This document shows, one piece after another, positions 10,049-18,541 of a DNA stretch of 64,000 nucleotides. The DNA comes from Aliidongia dinghuensis (lineage in GTDB: Bacteria; Pseudomonadota; Alphaproteobacteria; ATCC43930; CGMCC-115725): the NCBI RefSeq assembly GCF_014643535.1, contig NZ_BMJQ01000013.1, positions 159,101-223,100 on the forward strand. The letters are read 5' to 3'. The notes beneath the pieces were generated by a model. The model ran no database searches, had not been told where the DNA came from, and worked only from the letters and a program-made list of their open reading frames with translations. Every line of letters begins with the position of its first letter. Within the stretch, counting starts at the first letter, position 1. The translations under genes and the position numbers were made by a program.

Positions 10049-11011
10049 TTGGCCCACGACAAGGACACGGCATATCCGGTCGAGCTGCGCGCTCCGGACA
10101 TTTCCCGGTGGCGCGACGGGAATACCGGGATCCCCTACATGACCACGCTCGACAGCGGCCGGCCCGGTCCGCACGCGATGGTGAACGCGATCACCCACGG
10201 CAACGAACTGTGCGGTGCGCTCGCGATCGAGTACCTCAGCGAGACCGGCTTCCGGCCGGTGCGCGGGCGGGTGACGCTGGGCTTCACCAATGTCGCCGCG
10301 TTCGAGCGGTTCGACCCGGCCCAGCCGAACGCGTCGCGCTTCGTCGACGAGGATTTCAACCGGGTCTGGGATGTGGCGACCCTGGACGGGCCGCGCAACT
10401 CGGCCGAGCTCGCGCGGGCCCGCGAAATCCGGCCGCTGATCGACCAGGTCGACTATCTGCTCGACATCCATTCGATGCAGCATGCGACCGCGCCCCTGAT
10501 GCTGGCCGGCATGCAGGACAAGGGCGTGGACCTCGCCCGCCGCGTCGGCGAGCCCGAGCTCATCGTGCGCGACCAGGGCCATGCCGCCGGCCGGCGCATG
10601 CGCGACTATGGCGCATTCGACGATCCTGCGAGCCCGAAGGCGGCGCTGCTCGTCGAATGCGGCCAGCACTGGGAGGCGGCATCCTTCACCGTCGCGCGCG
10701 ACGTGACGCTGCGCTTCCTTGCCTGCCTCGATCTGCTCGAGCCGGCCTATGCCGCAGAGCACCTGCCGAAGGCGACGCCCCCTGCCCCACGGGTCATCGA
10801 GGTGACGACCGCGGTCACGATCGAGACCAACAGCTTCCGTTTCACCGAGCCGTTCCTGGGGCTCGAGGTGATCGCCAAGGCCGGCACCGTGATCGGCCAT
10901 GACGGCGGCCGCGAGATCCGCACGCCCTATGACGAATGCGTGCTGATCATGCCGTCGCGACGCCTCGCCAAGGGCCAGACCGCCGTGCGGCTCGGCCGCT
11001 TCACCGGCTAG
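10049..11011 (+). CDS. succinylglutamate desuccinylase / aspartoacylase family protein
   Basis: A zinc-dependent acylase of the AstE/AspA branch of the M14 fold, 320 aa. Zinc ligands are visible in THGNELCG (His and Glu) and LDIHSMQH (second His); a later VECGQHWE contains the catalytic Glu. The start is a TTG at 10049, chosen because AAGGAG sits 9 nt upstream; the next ATG (10139) would cut into the fold and lacks such a site. The substrate cannot be told from sequence: N-acetylaspartate, succinylglutamate or an acylated compound are all possible. No ast operon is nearby. Confidence 0.8.
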   Translation: MAHDKDTAYPVELRAPDISRWRDGNTGIPYMTTLDSGRPGPHAMVNAITHGNELCGALAIEYLSETGFRPVRGRVTLGFTNVAAFERFDPAQPNASRFVDEDFNRVWDVATLDGPRNSAELARAREIRPLIDQVDYLLDIHSMQHATAPLMLAGMQDKGVDLARRVGEPELIVRDQGHAAGRRMRDYGAFDDPASPKAALLVECGQHWEAASFTVARDVTLRFLACLDLLEPAYAAEHLPKATPPAPRVIEVTTAVTIETNSFRFTEPFLGLEVIAKAGTVIGHDGGREIRTPYDECVLIMPSRRLAKGQTAVRLGRFTG

Positions 11012-11145
11012 GGTGAAGACCCAGTCGGGAAGGACCGAGACGGATGGGAGGCGGTTGGTCCGGTTTCGGGCACCCCAATGGAAAATCGGACATTGGCACC
11101 CGTCTTCCGCAGGCCGGAAGCGGGCTGTCCGGCAGTCGTCCCCTG

Positions 11146-11574
11146 CTAAGGCTTCATGGCCATCCCCGGTAGCTGGCGAAGCGGAGCAAGCGGACCCAGC
11201 GGAATCAGCTCGAAGCTCATGAGATGGGCCTGGCCGAGCGGGAGCTTCTCGAGCATGTCGTGGGCGGCGGCGGGATCGGCGACGTTCAGGATGAACACCA
11301 CCCCCTTGGCGTTCTGCTGCGAATACCATTGGTCGACCTTGCCAGCCAGATAGAGGTTCACGGTATCGCGGACCTCGTCCGGCAGGATGGCGAACACCTT
11401 GGCCGGGTCGACCCCGGGATTGATGGTGCCGATGGCGAGAATTTTCGTGGTCGGCGTCGGTGCTGGCGCGGCTGTGGGCGCGGCTGTCGACGGCGCTGCA
11501 GACTGGGCGTGGCCGGTGCGCGGGCCAATAAGGCAGGAGGCCAGGGCTACGCCGGCGGCGAGAACGGCTTTCAT
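11146..11574 (-). CDS. exported protein, muconolactone-isomerase-like domain
   Basis: 142 aa. A signal peptide covers residues 1-23 (cleavage near GHAQS), followed by a low-complexity Ala/Pro/Thr linker to about residue 40. The folded part (about 43-142) has strands and spacing typical of small alpha/beta-barrel (YciI or muconolactone isomerase-like) domains: VDQWYSQQNAKGVVFILNV and LPLGQAHLMSFELIPLGPL. I do not recognise a specific function. It would act outside the cytoplasm. Confidence 0.65.
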   Translation of the reverse strand: MKAVLAAGVALASCLIGPRTGHAQSAAPSTAAPTAAPAPTPTTKILAIGTINPGVDPAKVFAILPDEVRDTVNLYLAGKVDQWYSQQNAKGVVFILNVADPAAAHDMLEKLPLGQAHLMSFELIPLGPLAPLRQLPGMAMKP

Positions 11575-11893
11575 TGTCTTTTCCTCTCTATGAGCGAAGG
11601 GGCGCGGGCGGCACGACCGGCTCGACCCTTCCAGTGGCTAAGGCAACCGGGTCAGCATCATCGCCTGCACGGCCTTGGGCGCTTTCGATGGAAGGAAGAT
11701 CGGGCCAGGAGCGCGCCATCGGTAGCCGGTCATTTCGGCTAACATTTATGCCAGAACAGCATATATTGATCCCTGAACGCCCCAATCGGAAAGCTAAGAT
11801 CCCAGCCAATCTTGCAGCAAGATCGCCCGCCTCTAGCGTTTTTGTGATTCGATCGGCTCGTCGGCCAGCACTTTCTGGTCACGGATTTATGCT
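11575..11893. other. intergenic region upstream of the lysR gene
   Basis: 319 bp between two divergent genes. It contains a perfect dyad at 11809-11823 (listed separately) and AT-rich patches near 11750-11770. No coding potential or RNA gene was recognised. Confidence 0.6.
11809..11823. promoter_or_regulatory. perfect 15-bp dyad with T-N11-A, candidate LysR operator
   Basis: ATCTTGC-A-GCAAGAT contains the T-N11-A spacing typical of LysR-type binding sites and lies 71 bp before the lysR start, where autoregulatory sites usually sit. Confidence 0.5.
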
Positions 11894-12865
11894 ATGAAAG
11901 CATTCGTGCCGCTTGATCATCGCGGCATCGCGAAGGAGCGCGGACAAGCCTTGAAAGACATCCTCACGCTCAGGCTCTACACGCGCGTTGCCCGGCTCGG
12001 CAGTTTCTCCGCCGCGGCGCGGGAATGCGGCCTTGCTCAGTCGCAGGTGTCGCGCATGATCGCGGAACTCGAGGCGAGCCTCGGTGCCCGCCTGCTGTCG
12101 CGGACGACCCGCAACGTGGCGCCGACCGAGGCGGGCCTCGAATTTCTCGCGCGGATCGATCCGGCCCTGGCGGCGATCGAGGATGCAGCGAACAGCGTGC
12201 GCGAAACGGGCGAACTGCGCGGGCTGATCCGCGTCGGCATGCCCGCGACGATGGGCATGCGCGTGATCATGCCGAGATTGTCGGCCTTCACGGAACGGCA
12301 TCCGCTGCTCCGAATCGAGCTGTTGCTCGACGATACTTGGCGGGACTTGGCGCGGGAGGCGGTCGATGTCGGTATCCGGGTCGGCGATCTCCCCGATGCG
12401 TCAGGGACCAAAAGGCTGATCGGTACGATGCGCCGGGTCTTCGTCGCCGCACCGGCCTACGTCGCACGCCATGGCCTTCCGGAACAGCCGGCAGACCTTG
12501 AACGGCATCGTCTCATCGCCGGCCCGGTCGCGCCCCATTCACGGTCATGGAAGTTCGAGCGCGACGGCCAGACCGTGGTGGTCGAGGTGCAGCCACATGT
12601 CTCGATCAATGATACCGCCGGCGCGCTGGCGGCGGCGACCAGCGGGCTCGGCATCACGCCCACCACCTCATGGGCGTGTCGGCGCGAAATAGAGAGCGGC
12701 GAACTCGTGCCGATCCTGCTCGGCTGGCAATCGGGGGAATTCCCCGTTCACGCCTATTTCCCGATGGGGCGAACGACCCGCATGGCGGCCCGCGCGTTCA
12801 TCGACTTCATCGCGGACGAGCTTCGCACCGACCCGCCGCTGCCGGCAGGAAGCCCAGGAACATGA
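11894..12865 (+). CDS. LysR family transcriptional regulator
   Basis: 323 aa with an N-terminal winged HTH (about 20-80: FSAAARECGLAQSQVSRMIA, then LEASLGARLLSRTTRNVAPTE) and the substrate-binding-like effector domain. The closest style is the large AaeR/DmlR-like branch (LRGLIRVGMPATMGMRVIMP). The start at 11894 adds about 20 residues before the HTH; a later start is possible. No divergent partner is obvious, since the upstream gene is an exported protein of unknown role. Confidence 0.9.
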   Translation: MKAFVPLDHRGIAKERGQALKDILTLRLYTRVARLGSFSAAARECGLAQSQVSRMIAELEASLGARLLSRTTRNVAPTEAGLEFLARIDPALAAIEDAANSVRETGELRGLIRVGMPATMGMRVIMPRLSAFTERHPLLRIELLLDDTWRDLAREAVDVGIRVGDLPDASGTKRLIGTMRRVFVAAPAYVARHGLPEQPADLERHRLIAGPVAPHSRSWKFERDGQTVVVEVQPHVSINDTAGALAAATSGLGITPTTSWACRREIESGELVPILLGWQSGEFPVHAYFPMGRTTRMAARAFIDFIADELRTDPPLPAGSPGT

Positions 12866-12918
12866 CGCTCGAGGTGCACGGCCCTTGCATCGCGCCATCC
12901 CTGTCGCATATCCGCTTG

Positions 12919-12935
12919 ACTGAATGATCGGTACA
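12919..12935. promoter_or_regulatory. operator-like site upstream of tetR
   Basis: Read on the minus strand, this 17-mer matches 15 of 17 bases of the centre of the palindrome in front of the GST gene (13546-13562). It lies 18 bp before the tetR start, consistent with autorepression. Confidence 0.6.
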
Positions 12936-12952
12936 AATGGAGTCCCTGCCCC

Positions 12953-13510
12953 ATGGCGCATCCGAACCTGCCCAGGGAAGAAGTGGTCGATCGGCTGATG
13001 CGCGTGTTCCGGCGGGAAGGCTATGACGGCGCCAGCCTCGCCCGCCTGTCGGCCGCAACCGGGCTCGGCCGGTCGAGCCTCTATCACCATTTCCCGCGGG
13101 GCAAGGAGGACATGGCCGAGGCGGTAATGGACGCCTCGCGCCAGCGCTTCGCCCGGCTGGTGCTGGAACCGCTCTCCGCCCCCGGCCCAGCGCGGCCGCG
13201 GTTCGAGGCGATGGCCCGGGGCTATGCCGAATTCTACGATTCCGGCCGCGACTCCTGCCTGATCGATCTGTTCGGCGTCGGGACGACCGGCCTGCAATTC
13301 GTGCCGCGGCTCACGATCTCCATTGCGACCATCACCGGCGCCATCGCCGAGGTGCTGATCGAAGCCGGCCTTGCCGAGGACGTCGCCCGGCGCCGCGCCG
13401 AGGATGCGTTGATCGCCATCCAAGGCGCGCTCGTGCTCACCCGCGCCGGCGGAACGAACGCGCCCTTCCGCCGCGTGCTCGCCGAATTGCCCGACCGTCT
13501 GCTCGCCTGA
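12953..13510 (+). CDS. TetR/AcrR family repressor
   Basis: 185 aa. The N-terminal HTH spans about residues 8-55 (YDGASLARLSAATGLGRSSL, then YHHFPRGKEDM), followed by a helical ligand domain of the TetR_C type. GGAG lies 10 nt before the ATG. It precedes the GST gene, whose promoter carries a palindrome that recurs in part before tetR, so this protein most likely represses both itself and the GST/flavin-protein unit, relieved by an electrophile or other small ligand. Confidence 0.93.
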   Translation: MAHPNLPREEVVDRLMRVFRREGYDGASLARLSAATGLGRSSLYHHFPRGKEDMAEAVMDASRQRFARLVLEPLSAPGPARPRFEAMARGYAEFYDSGRDSCLIDLFGVGTTGLQFVPRLTISIATITGAIAEVLIEAGLAEDVARRRAEDALIAIQGALVLTRAGGTNAPFRRVLAELPDRLLA

Positions 13511-13520
13511 GTGATCCCTC

Positions 13521-13572
13521 TTGACGGCTGTCGCTTGGATGAATATGTACCGATCGTTCGGTTCATATTCAT
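13521..13572 (+). promoter_or_regulatory. GST promoter with TetR-type palindromic operator
   Basis: A -35 TTGACG (13521-13526) and -10 TATGTA (13544-13549) are separated by 17 bp. A near-perfect palindrome at 13539-13572 (arms beginning ATGAATATG and ending CATATTCAT) covers the -10, so repressor binding would block RNA polymerase directly. Confidence 0.75.
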
Positions 13573-13587
13573 TTCATCGGAGCCGCC

Positions 13588-14229
13588 ATGACCGCTCTCG
13601 CCCGGCCTGCCCGCCCCATCACCCTCTACGGCTTCCCACTGTCCGGCCACGCGCACCGCGTGGCGCTGTTCCTGTCGCTGCTCGGCCTGCCGCACGAGCA
13701 GATCACGGTCGATCTGCCGAACCGTGCGCAGAAGCAGCCGGCCTTCTTGGCGCTCAACCCGTTCGGCCAGGTGCCGGTCATCGACGACGACGGCACGATC
13801 GTCGCGGACTCGAACGCGATCCTGGTCTATCTCGCGACCCGCTACGGCGATGAGGGCTGGCTGCCGCGCGATCCGGTGCGCTTCGCCGAGGTGCAGCGCT
13901 GGCTCTCGGTCGCCGCCGGCCAGATCACTGCCGGCCCTTGCGCCGCCCGGCTCGTCACCGTGTTCGGCGCCCCGCTCGACCATGAGCGCGCGAGGACGAT
14001 CGCGCACGATCTGTTCGCCATTATGAATGCGCATCTCGAAGGCCGGGCGTTCCTGGTCGGCGACCGGCCGACCATCGCCGATGTTGCCGGCTACAGCTAT
14101 ATTGCCCATGCGCCGGAGGGCGGCGTCTCGCTCGAGCCGTATCCGCACATCCGCGCCTGGCTCGCCCGGATCGCGGACCTGCCGGGCTTCGTCGTCATGC
14201 CGGCGAGCAAGGCCGGGCTCGCCGCCTGA
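13588..14229 (+). CDS. glutathione S-transferase family protein
   Basis: 213 aa. The N-terminal thioredoxin-like half (about 10-88) has LYGFPLSGHAHRVALFLSLL, the cis-proline NPFGQVPVIDDDG and the glutathione-contacting DSNAILVYLA; the all-helical C-terminal half has the N-capping FLVGDRPTIADVAGYSYI. The active-site region (PLSGHA) offers Ser rather than Cys. It is the first gene behind the TetR operator and is followed 20 bp later by a flavin-type protein, suggesting induced detoxification. Confidence 0.93.
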   Translation: MTALARPARPITLYGFPLSGHAHRVALFLSLLGLPHEQITVDLPNRAQKQPAFLALNPFGQVPVIDDDGTIVADSNAILVYLATRYGDEGWLPRDPVRFAEVQRWLSVAAGQITAGPCAARLVTVFGAPLDHERARTIAHDLFAIMNAHLEGRAFLVGDRPTIADVAGYSYIAHAPEGGVSLEPYPHIRAWLARIADLPGFVVMPASKAGLAA

Positions 14230-14249
14230 CCGCTCGCGGAGGATCACCC

Positions 14250-15218
14250 ATGTCCGAGTCATTCGTGCCGCTTGACGGCTGGGGACGGGCCGAATCGCCG
14301 TTCCATGCCGGCGAGATCGCGATCCAGCGGCGCGCGGGCGTCGCGGACAAGATGGCGCCGCACGGACGCCGCGCCATCCGCTCCTTCATGCCGGAGCAGC
14401 ACCGCCTCTTCTTCGCCCAGCTGCCGTTCCTGGTCGCGGGCACGGTCGACCGGACGGGGCAACCCTGGGCCACGATCCTCACCGGCCGGCCCGGCTTCGT
14501 CGCAACACCCGACGACCGGACGCTTACGATCGGCGCCCGGCCGCTGCCGGGTGATCCGGCCGCCGACGGCCTGGAGACCGAGGCCCCCATCGGCCTCCTC
14601 GGCATCGAACTGCCGACGCGCCGGCGCAACCGGGCGAACGGCGTGGTGACGGCGCTCGCTCCGGACGGCTTCACCGTCGCGGTCTGGCAGAGCTTCGGCA
14701 ATTGCCCGAAATACATCCAGGCCCGCTTGCCGGAACCGGTCGAGCCGGGATCGGTCGCACCGCCTGAGGTCGCTGCCGAATTGAGCGAGCGGGATCGCGC
14801 GCTCATCGCCTCAGCCGACACGTTCTTCCTCGCGACCGCACACACGGCCGCGGAGGCAGGCTTCGCCGGCGGGGCCGACGTGTCGCACCGCGGCGGCAAG
14901 CCCGGCTTCGTCCGGGTCGATGGCAATCGGCTGACCGTGCCGGACTTCGTCGGCAATTTCCTGTTCAACACGCTCGGCAACCTGCTCGTCGAGCCGCGCA
15001 CCGGCCTGTTGTTCCCCGATTTCGCAACCGGGGATCTGCTCTACCTGGCCGCGACCGGCGAGATGATTTGGGATGGGCCCGAGGTCGAGCGCTTCCAGGG
15101 GGCCGAGCGGCTCACGCGCTTCAATGTCACGCGCGTGGTCCGGCTGCCCGGCGCCCTGCCGTTCCGCTGGTCGGCGCCGAACTATTCGCCGGTGCTGGAG
15201 CGGACAGGCATCTGGTAA
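14250..15218 (+). CDS. pyridoxamine 5'-phosphate oxidase family FMN-binding protein
   Basis: 322 aa, about twice the size of PdxH, with a split-barrel flavin domain in each half: about 45-160 (FAQLPFLVAGTVDRTGQPWA) and 180-300 (SADTFFLATAH, FVGNFLFNTLGNLL). This architecture belongs to the large PNPOx-like group often annotated as pyridoxamine 5'-phosphate oxidase family or flavin-nucleotide-binding protein. It has a GGAGG upstream and is co-transcribed with the GST gene 20 bp before it. A role in reductive detoxification is inferred from this pairing. Confidence 0.8.
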   Translation: MSESFVPLDGWGRAESPFHAGEIAIQRRAGVADKMAPHGRRAIRSFMPEQHRLFFAQLPFLVAGTVDRTGQPWATILTGRPGFVATPDDRTLTIGARPLPGDPAADGLETEAPIGLLGIELPTRRRNRANGVVTALAPDGFTVAVWQSFGNCPKYIQARLPEPVEPGSVAPPEVAAELSERDRALIASADTFFLATAHTAAEAGFAGGADVSHRGGKPGFVRVDGNRLTVPDFVGNFLFNTLGNLLVEPRTGLLFPDFATGDLLYLAATGEMIWDGPEVERFQGAERLTRFNVTRVVRLPGALPFRWSAPNYSPVLERTGIW

Positions 15219-15371
15219 CAAACGGGTGCAGCCACGCGTTCAAGCTGATATTTTTGCACTGCAAAATCACCGATTTCAGCAATTTTTTTAATGACCGAAT
15301 AAGGTTTGACGCCGCAATCTTTCTGTCATGAAGCAGGCCCTTGAGAGCCTGGCCCGAGAAAGATTGCCCGA

Positions 15372-16013
15372 ATGCCGCATCCGTTCTCTTCCCTCCTCGA
15401 CCACGCCGGCCGGACGGCTGCTGTCCTGCTCGGCGCGGGAACGCTGCTGTGGCTGATGGGCAGCATCGAGATGCCGCGCGGACCGGCGGCAGCCGATCCG
15501 GCGCTACGTCACGAGACGGCGCTCCGAGCAACCGACGATCTGGACGCGTTGCGCGCGCGGATCGGCGCGCCGGACGACGCGTTCAGCCAAGCCCGCGCGG
15601 CGCTCGGCAGCGATATGATCGCGCTCCGCGAGATGGTCGCGTCGGCCGACGAGGCGACGATGCTGGGCGAGACGCTGGCGACGCTCGCCCGCTATCGGGC
15701 GGCCTGGACCGAGCTGCGCTTCGAGATCCGCTCGAACGATCAGGACGCGGCTCACCGGGCCCGCACCGTCGCGGCGTCGCTCGGCGGCGAGGCCGCGGCC
15801 GCTCTCGCCTCGTTCGGCCACGCGCTCGACGACGGCAATGCCGCGATCGAGCAGGCGCGCCTGTCGGCCGAGCGCGGCGATCGCTTCCGGCGCTCGGCCC
15901 TGGCGTTCGTCACGGCCGCTTGCCTGCTGCTCATCCTCGGATGCGGCCGACACCCGGTCGGCAATGTGCCGAACCGTCTGCTAGGCAGCCGTCTCGGCGA
16001 TCCGCGATCGTAA
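15372..16013 (+). CDS. two-TM protein resembling a chemoreceptor sensor module without signalling domain
   Basis: 213 aa. A hydrophobic segment lies at about 14-31, a helical, Ala-rich extracytoplasmic stretch at about 40-175, and a second hydrophobic segment at about 177-195 (FRRSALAFVTAACLLLILGC). After it there are only about 20 residues, with no HAMP or methyl-accepting domain. The layout looks like the sensor half of a chemoreceptor or kinase; it may be a decayed gene or a real stand-alone membrane protein. Its last 33 bp overlap the kinase gene on the opposite strand. Confidence 0.55.
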   Translation: MPHPFSSLLDHAGRTAAVLLGAGTLLWLMGSIEMPRGPAAADPALRHETALRATDDLDALRARIGAPDDAFSQARAALGSDMIALREMVASADEATMLGETLATLARYRAAWTELRFEIRSNDQDAAHRARTVAASLGGEAAAALASFGHALDDGNAAIEQARLSAERGDRFRRSALAFVTAACLLLILGCGRHPVGNVPNRLLGSRLGDPRS

Positions 16014-16490
16014 CCGGTCGAGCGAGACCGCGGGCAAGCAGCCGGCGGTGTCGAGGACAAACGGCACCGGCTCCCAAGCCTCGTACTTTCGGGCGAGCAC
16101 TTGCTGCCAGGTTGGCGTGACCAACCCTGAGATGTCGGTCGTCCGCGTCTCGACCCGCCGACGGTGCTCCACGCGGTCGGAGCAGATCACCTCGATCTCG
16201 ATCATCGCCGCATCCGTGCGTTCAGCGACCCGTCGCCAAGCTTGGCGCGTGATCGCGAGCGGATTGACCGCATCCACCACCACGACCCGGCCGAGACGCA
16301 GATTTTCCTCAGCGAGGGCGTAGGCGGCGAGATAGCCTGCCGGGCCAACGTCCACCGCCAACATTCCCGAATCGCGCAGCGCCTGCTCGATCGTGTCGAC
16401 CCGCAGGTATGTCGCCTGGCGCTCCACCGCGATGGCGCGGGCCAGTGTCGTCTTGCCGGTGCCGGGCAGCCCGCCAAAGACGATCAGCAT
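15981..16490 (-). CDS. P-loop small-molecule kinase (AAA_33 / zeta-toxin-like)
   Basis: 169 aa. The Walker A motif is at 7-14 (GLPGTGKT) and the rest resembles the AAA_33 group of small kinases: VVVDAVNP as the Walker B-like strand and a mobile HRRRVETR arginine lid. Such proteins phosphorylate small metabolites, sugars or nucleotide-like compounds; the substrate is unknown. It starts 12 bp after the DUF3501 gene, so it may be the last gene of the rubrerythrin-associated group. Confidence 0.75.
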   Translation of the reverse strand: MLIVFGGLPGTGKTTLARAIAVERQATYLRVDTIEQALRDSGMLAVDVGPAGYLAAYALAEENLRLGRVVVVDAVNPLAITRQAWRRVAERTDAAMIEIEVICSDRVEHRRRVETRTTDISGLVTPTWQQVLARKYEAWEPVPFVLDTAGCLPAVSLDRLRSRIAETAA

Positions 16491-16502
16491 CAGATCACGG
16501 GA

Positions 16503-17096
16503 TCAAAGATCCGCCGCCAGCGTCGCGCGGACCGCTTCCGGCACCAGCGCGATATGGCCGTAGTTCGGGTGGTCGAAGCCCAGGAGGATCTGGGCGCCGG
16601 GCGTGCGGAAGGCGTCGATCGCCGCCGGCGACAGCGGGAAATGGAAGAATTGCACCGAGGAAGCCTTGCCCTCGGGCGAGGTGTTCTCGCGATCGGGATC
16701 GGGAATGCCGCGAAGCTGCTCGCCGCCCGCCTGGAGGAAGGTCTTATGCTCGATGCCGCCGATCCGGTTAAGCTGGGTCGTCCGCCGGACCGGGTCGTCG
16801 ATCTCGAACATCACGGTCGCGACCAGCTCGCCACCGGCAGGCACGAGCGGCCCGTAGGCCTCGATCTCGTCGGCGATCTGCGTCTCGCCGCCGTTCTCGA
16901 TATAGAGCATCTCCAGGATCTGGTGCCGGATCGTGTCCCAGTTCTCGAAATAGAAGGTCGCGAACGGCCCGACCTCGACGCGGCGGTTCTGCTTCAGCGC
17001 GGCCATGCGCGCGCGCTGCTCCTTGCGGATCGGCAGATAATCGGCACGGTCGAGGATGTCGGCGCGCTCGATGCGGCGCCTCGGTTGGATCGTCAT
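16503..17096 (-). CDS. DUF3501 family protein
   Basis: 197 aa with the family features RADYLPIRKEQRARMAALKQ, RRVEVGPFATFYFENWDTI and a late ILLGFDHPNYGHIALVPE. DUF3501 genes recur beside HdrD/GlpC-like Fe-S proteins and rubrerythrins, exactly as here; their biochemical role is not established. The ATG at 17096 is 13 bp after the Fe-S gene stop and has a GAGG-like site, indicating co-transcription. Confidence 0.85.
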   Translation of the reverse strand: MTIQPRRRIERADILDRADYLPIRKEQRARMAALKQNRRVEVGPFATFYFENWDTIRHQILEMLYIENGGETQIADEIEAYGPLVPAGGELVATVMFEIDDPVRRTTQLNRIGGIEHKTFLQAGGEQLRGIPDPDRENTSPEGKASSVQFFHFPLSPAAIDAFRTPGAQILLGFDHPNYGHIALVPEAVRATLAADL

Positions 17097-17109
17097 AAGC
17101 AATTCCTCT

Positions 17110-18450
17110 TCAGCCGGCGACGAGGCCGTAGGCGCGCGCGAACAGTTCGACCGGATGGGCGTGGGTCGGCAGCGGCGCGTCACCGGCCAGCTTTTCGATC
17201 CCTTGCAGGATGTGGGGTGCCGCGAGCGGGCATTCCGACGCGACGAACGGGTTCTCGTTGTTGATGGCCGAGCGCGCAACCGGCCGGCCGACCTTGAGCG
17301 CCACCTCGAAATTGCCCTCCATCACGCCCCACGAACCGCCGTGGCCGGAGCAGCGCTCGACCACGTCGATCTTGGTATCGGGGATGAGGCGCAGGAGCTC
17401 ACTCGCCTTCTGCCCCATGTTCTGGGCACGGGCATGGCAGGCGATATGGACGGTGACGCCGCCAGGCAGTGCTGCAAGGCCGGGCGCCAGCCCCTCCTTC
17501 TTGGCGATCGCCACAATATATTCGCTGATGTCGCTCGTATGCTCGGCCAAGCGCTTCACGTCGGGGTCGTCGGGCAGGATGAGCGGCCACTCGAACTTCA
17601 GCATGAGCGCGCAGGACGGTACGAGCGCGATCACCTCGTAGCCCTCGTCGATATAGCGCTTCAAGGCCTGCGACACGGTGCGCGCGCGCTCCGCCACATC
17701 GGCGATGTTGCCGGCCTCGAGCTGTGGCATGCCGCAGCACGCCGGATATGCCACCTCCGTCTCGACGCCGTTGTGCGCGAGGATGGCGCGCGCGGCGAGG
17801 CCGATGCCGGGATCATGGAACTCGACGAAGCAGGTCGCATAGAGCACGGCCTTGCGCCCGAAGCCGGGAGCATTCCGGTTGACCTTGGGCGCGTCGAGCG
17901 CCTGCTGCTGAAAGGTCTGGACCGCGTATTTCGGCAGTTCCGCCTCACGGGCGACGCCGGCCATCGCCTGCAGCATCGGCCGGGTCACGGCATTGTTCCG
18001 GTCTGTTGCCCAGTTGGCGATGGGCGCCACGAGCGAGCCGAGCTTGCCGTTGCGGTCCGTGTGCGTCAGCGCCTGGGCGACCTTGTCCGTCTTGCCCTGG
18101 GCGAATTCGGCGGCGCGGTAACGCAGCATCAGATGCGGGAAGTCGAGGTTGAACTCGTGCGGCGGCACATAGGGGCACTTCGTCATGAAGCACAGGTCGC
18201 ACAAGGTACAGGCGTCGACGACGGGCTTGTAATCCTTGGGATCGACCGCATCGAGCTCGCCCGTCGGCGAATTGTCCGCGAGATCGAACAGGCGCGGAAA
18301 GGAGTCGCACAGGTTGAAGCAGCGGCGGCAGCCATGGCAGATGTCGAAGATGCGATGCATCTCCTTCTCGATCGCCGCCATGTCGTAAAATTCGGGGTTC
18401 TGCCAATCGAGCGGATGGCGAACCGGCGCTTCCAGACTGCCTTCGGCCAT
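17110..18450 (-). CDS. heterodisulfide reductase-related Fe-S protein (GlpC/HdrD-like)
   Basis: 446 aa. Two 4Fe-4S ferredoxin motifs lie near the N-terminus: C38-x2-C41-x2-C44-x3-C48 (CHGCRRCFNLC) and C81-x2-C84-x2-C87-x4-C92. Two CCG domains follow (YATCFVEFHDPG with YPACCGMPQ; IACHARAQNMG with VERCSGHGGSWG). These domains handle electron transfer to disulfides or quinones. No catalytic flavin subunit is adjacent. It lies downstream of rubrerythrin and upstream of DUF3501, which suggests a peroxide or thiol redox role; the electron donor is unknown. Confidence 0.88.
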   Translation of the reverse strand: MAEGSLEAPVRHPLDWQNPEFYDMAAIEKEMHRIFDICHGCRRCFNLCDSFPRLFDLADNSPTGELDAVDPKDYKPVVDACTLCDLCFMTKCPYVPPHEFNLDFPHLMLRYRAAEFAQGKTDKVAQALTHTDRNGKLGSLVAPIANWATDRNNAVTRPMLQAMAGVAREAELPKYAVQTFQQQALDAPKVNRNAPGFGRKAVLYATCFVEFHDPGIGLAARAILAHNGVETEVAYPACCGMPQLEAGNIADVAERARTVSQALKRYIDEGYEVIALVPSCALMLKFEWPLILPDDPDVKRLAEHTSDISEYIVAIAKKEGLAPGLAALPGGVTVHIACHARAQNMGQKASELLRLIPDTKIDVVERCSGHGGSWGVMEGNFEVALKVGRPVARSAINNENPFVASECPLAAPHILQGIEKLAGDAPLPTHAHPVELFARAYGLVAG

Positions 18451-18500
18451 AGGCCGTGCTCCCTCTTCCTGAAGGTTCCGTTCGAACGGGATCGGATCGG

Positions 18501-18530
18501 AAAGAAAAGCCGGCGGGCAGGCCCGCCGGC
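18501..18530 (-). terminator. rho-independent terminator after rubrerythrin
   Basis: On the minus strand a 10-bp perfect stem (arms 18509-18518 and 18521-18530, GCCGGCGGGC) with a 2-nt loop is followed by a T-rich run (18501-18508). It lies 11 bp after the rubrerythrin stop, so the Fe-S/DUF3501 genes downstream either rely on read-through or on their own promoter. Confidence 0.85.
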
Positions 18531-18541
18531 CCTGTACAGGG

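Noticed and set aside
11013..11222. A 69-codon open frame after the AstE/AspA-like gene
   Set aside because: No ribosome-binding site, unusual composition, and it overlaps the end of the exported protein gene on the other strand.
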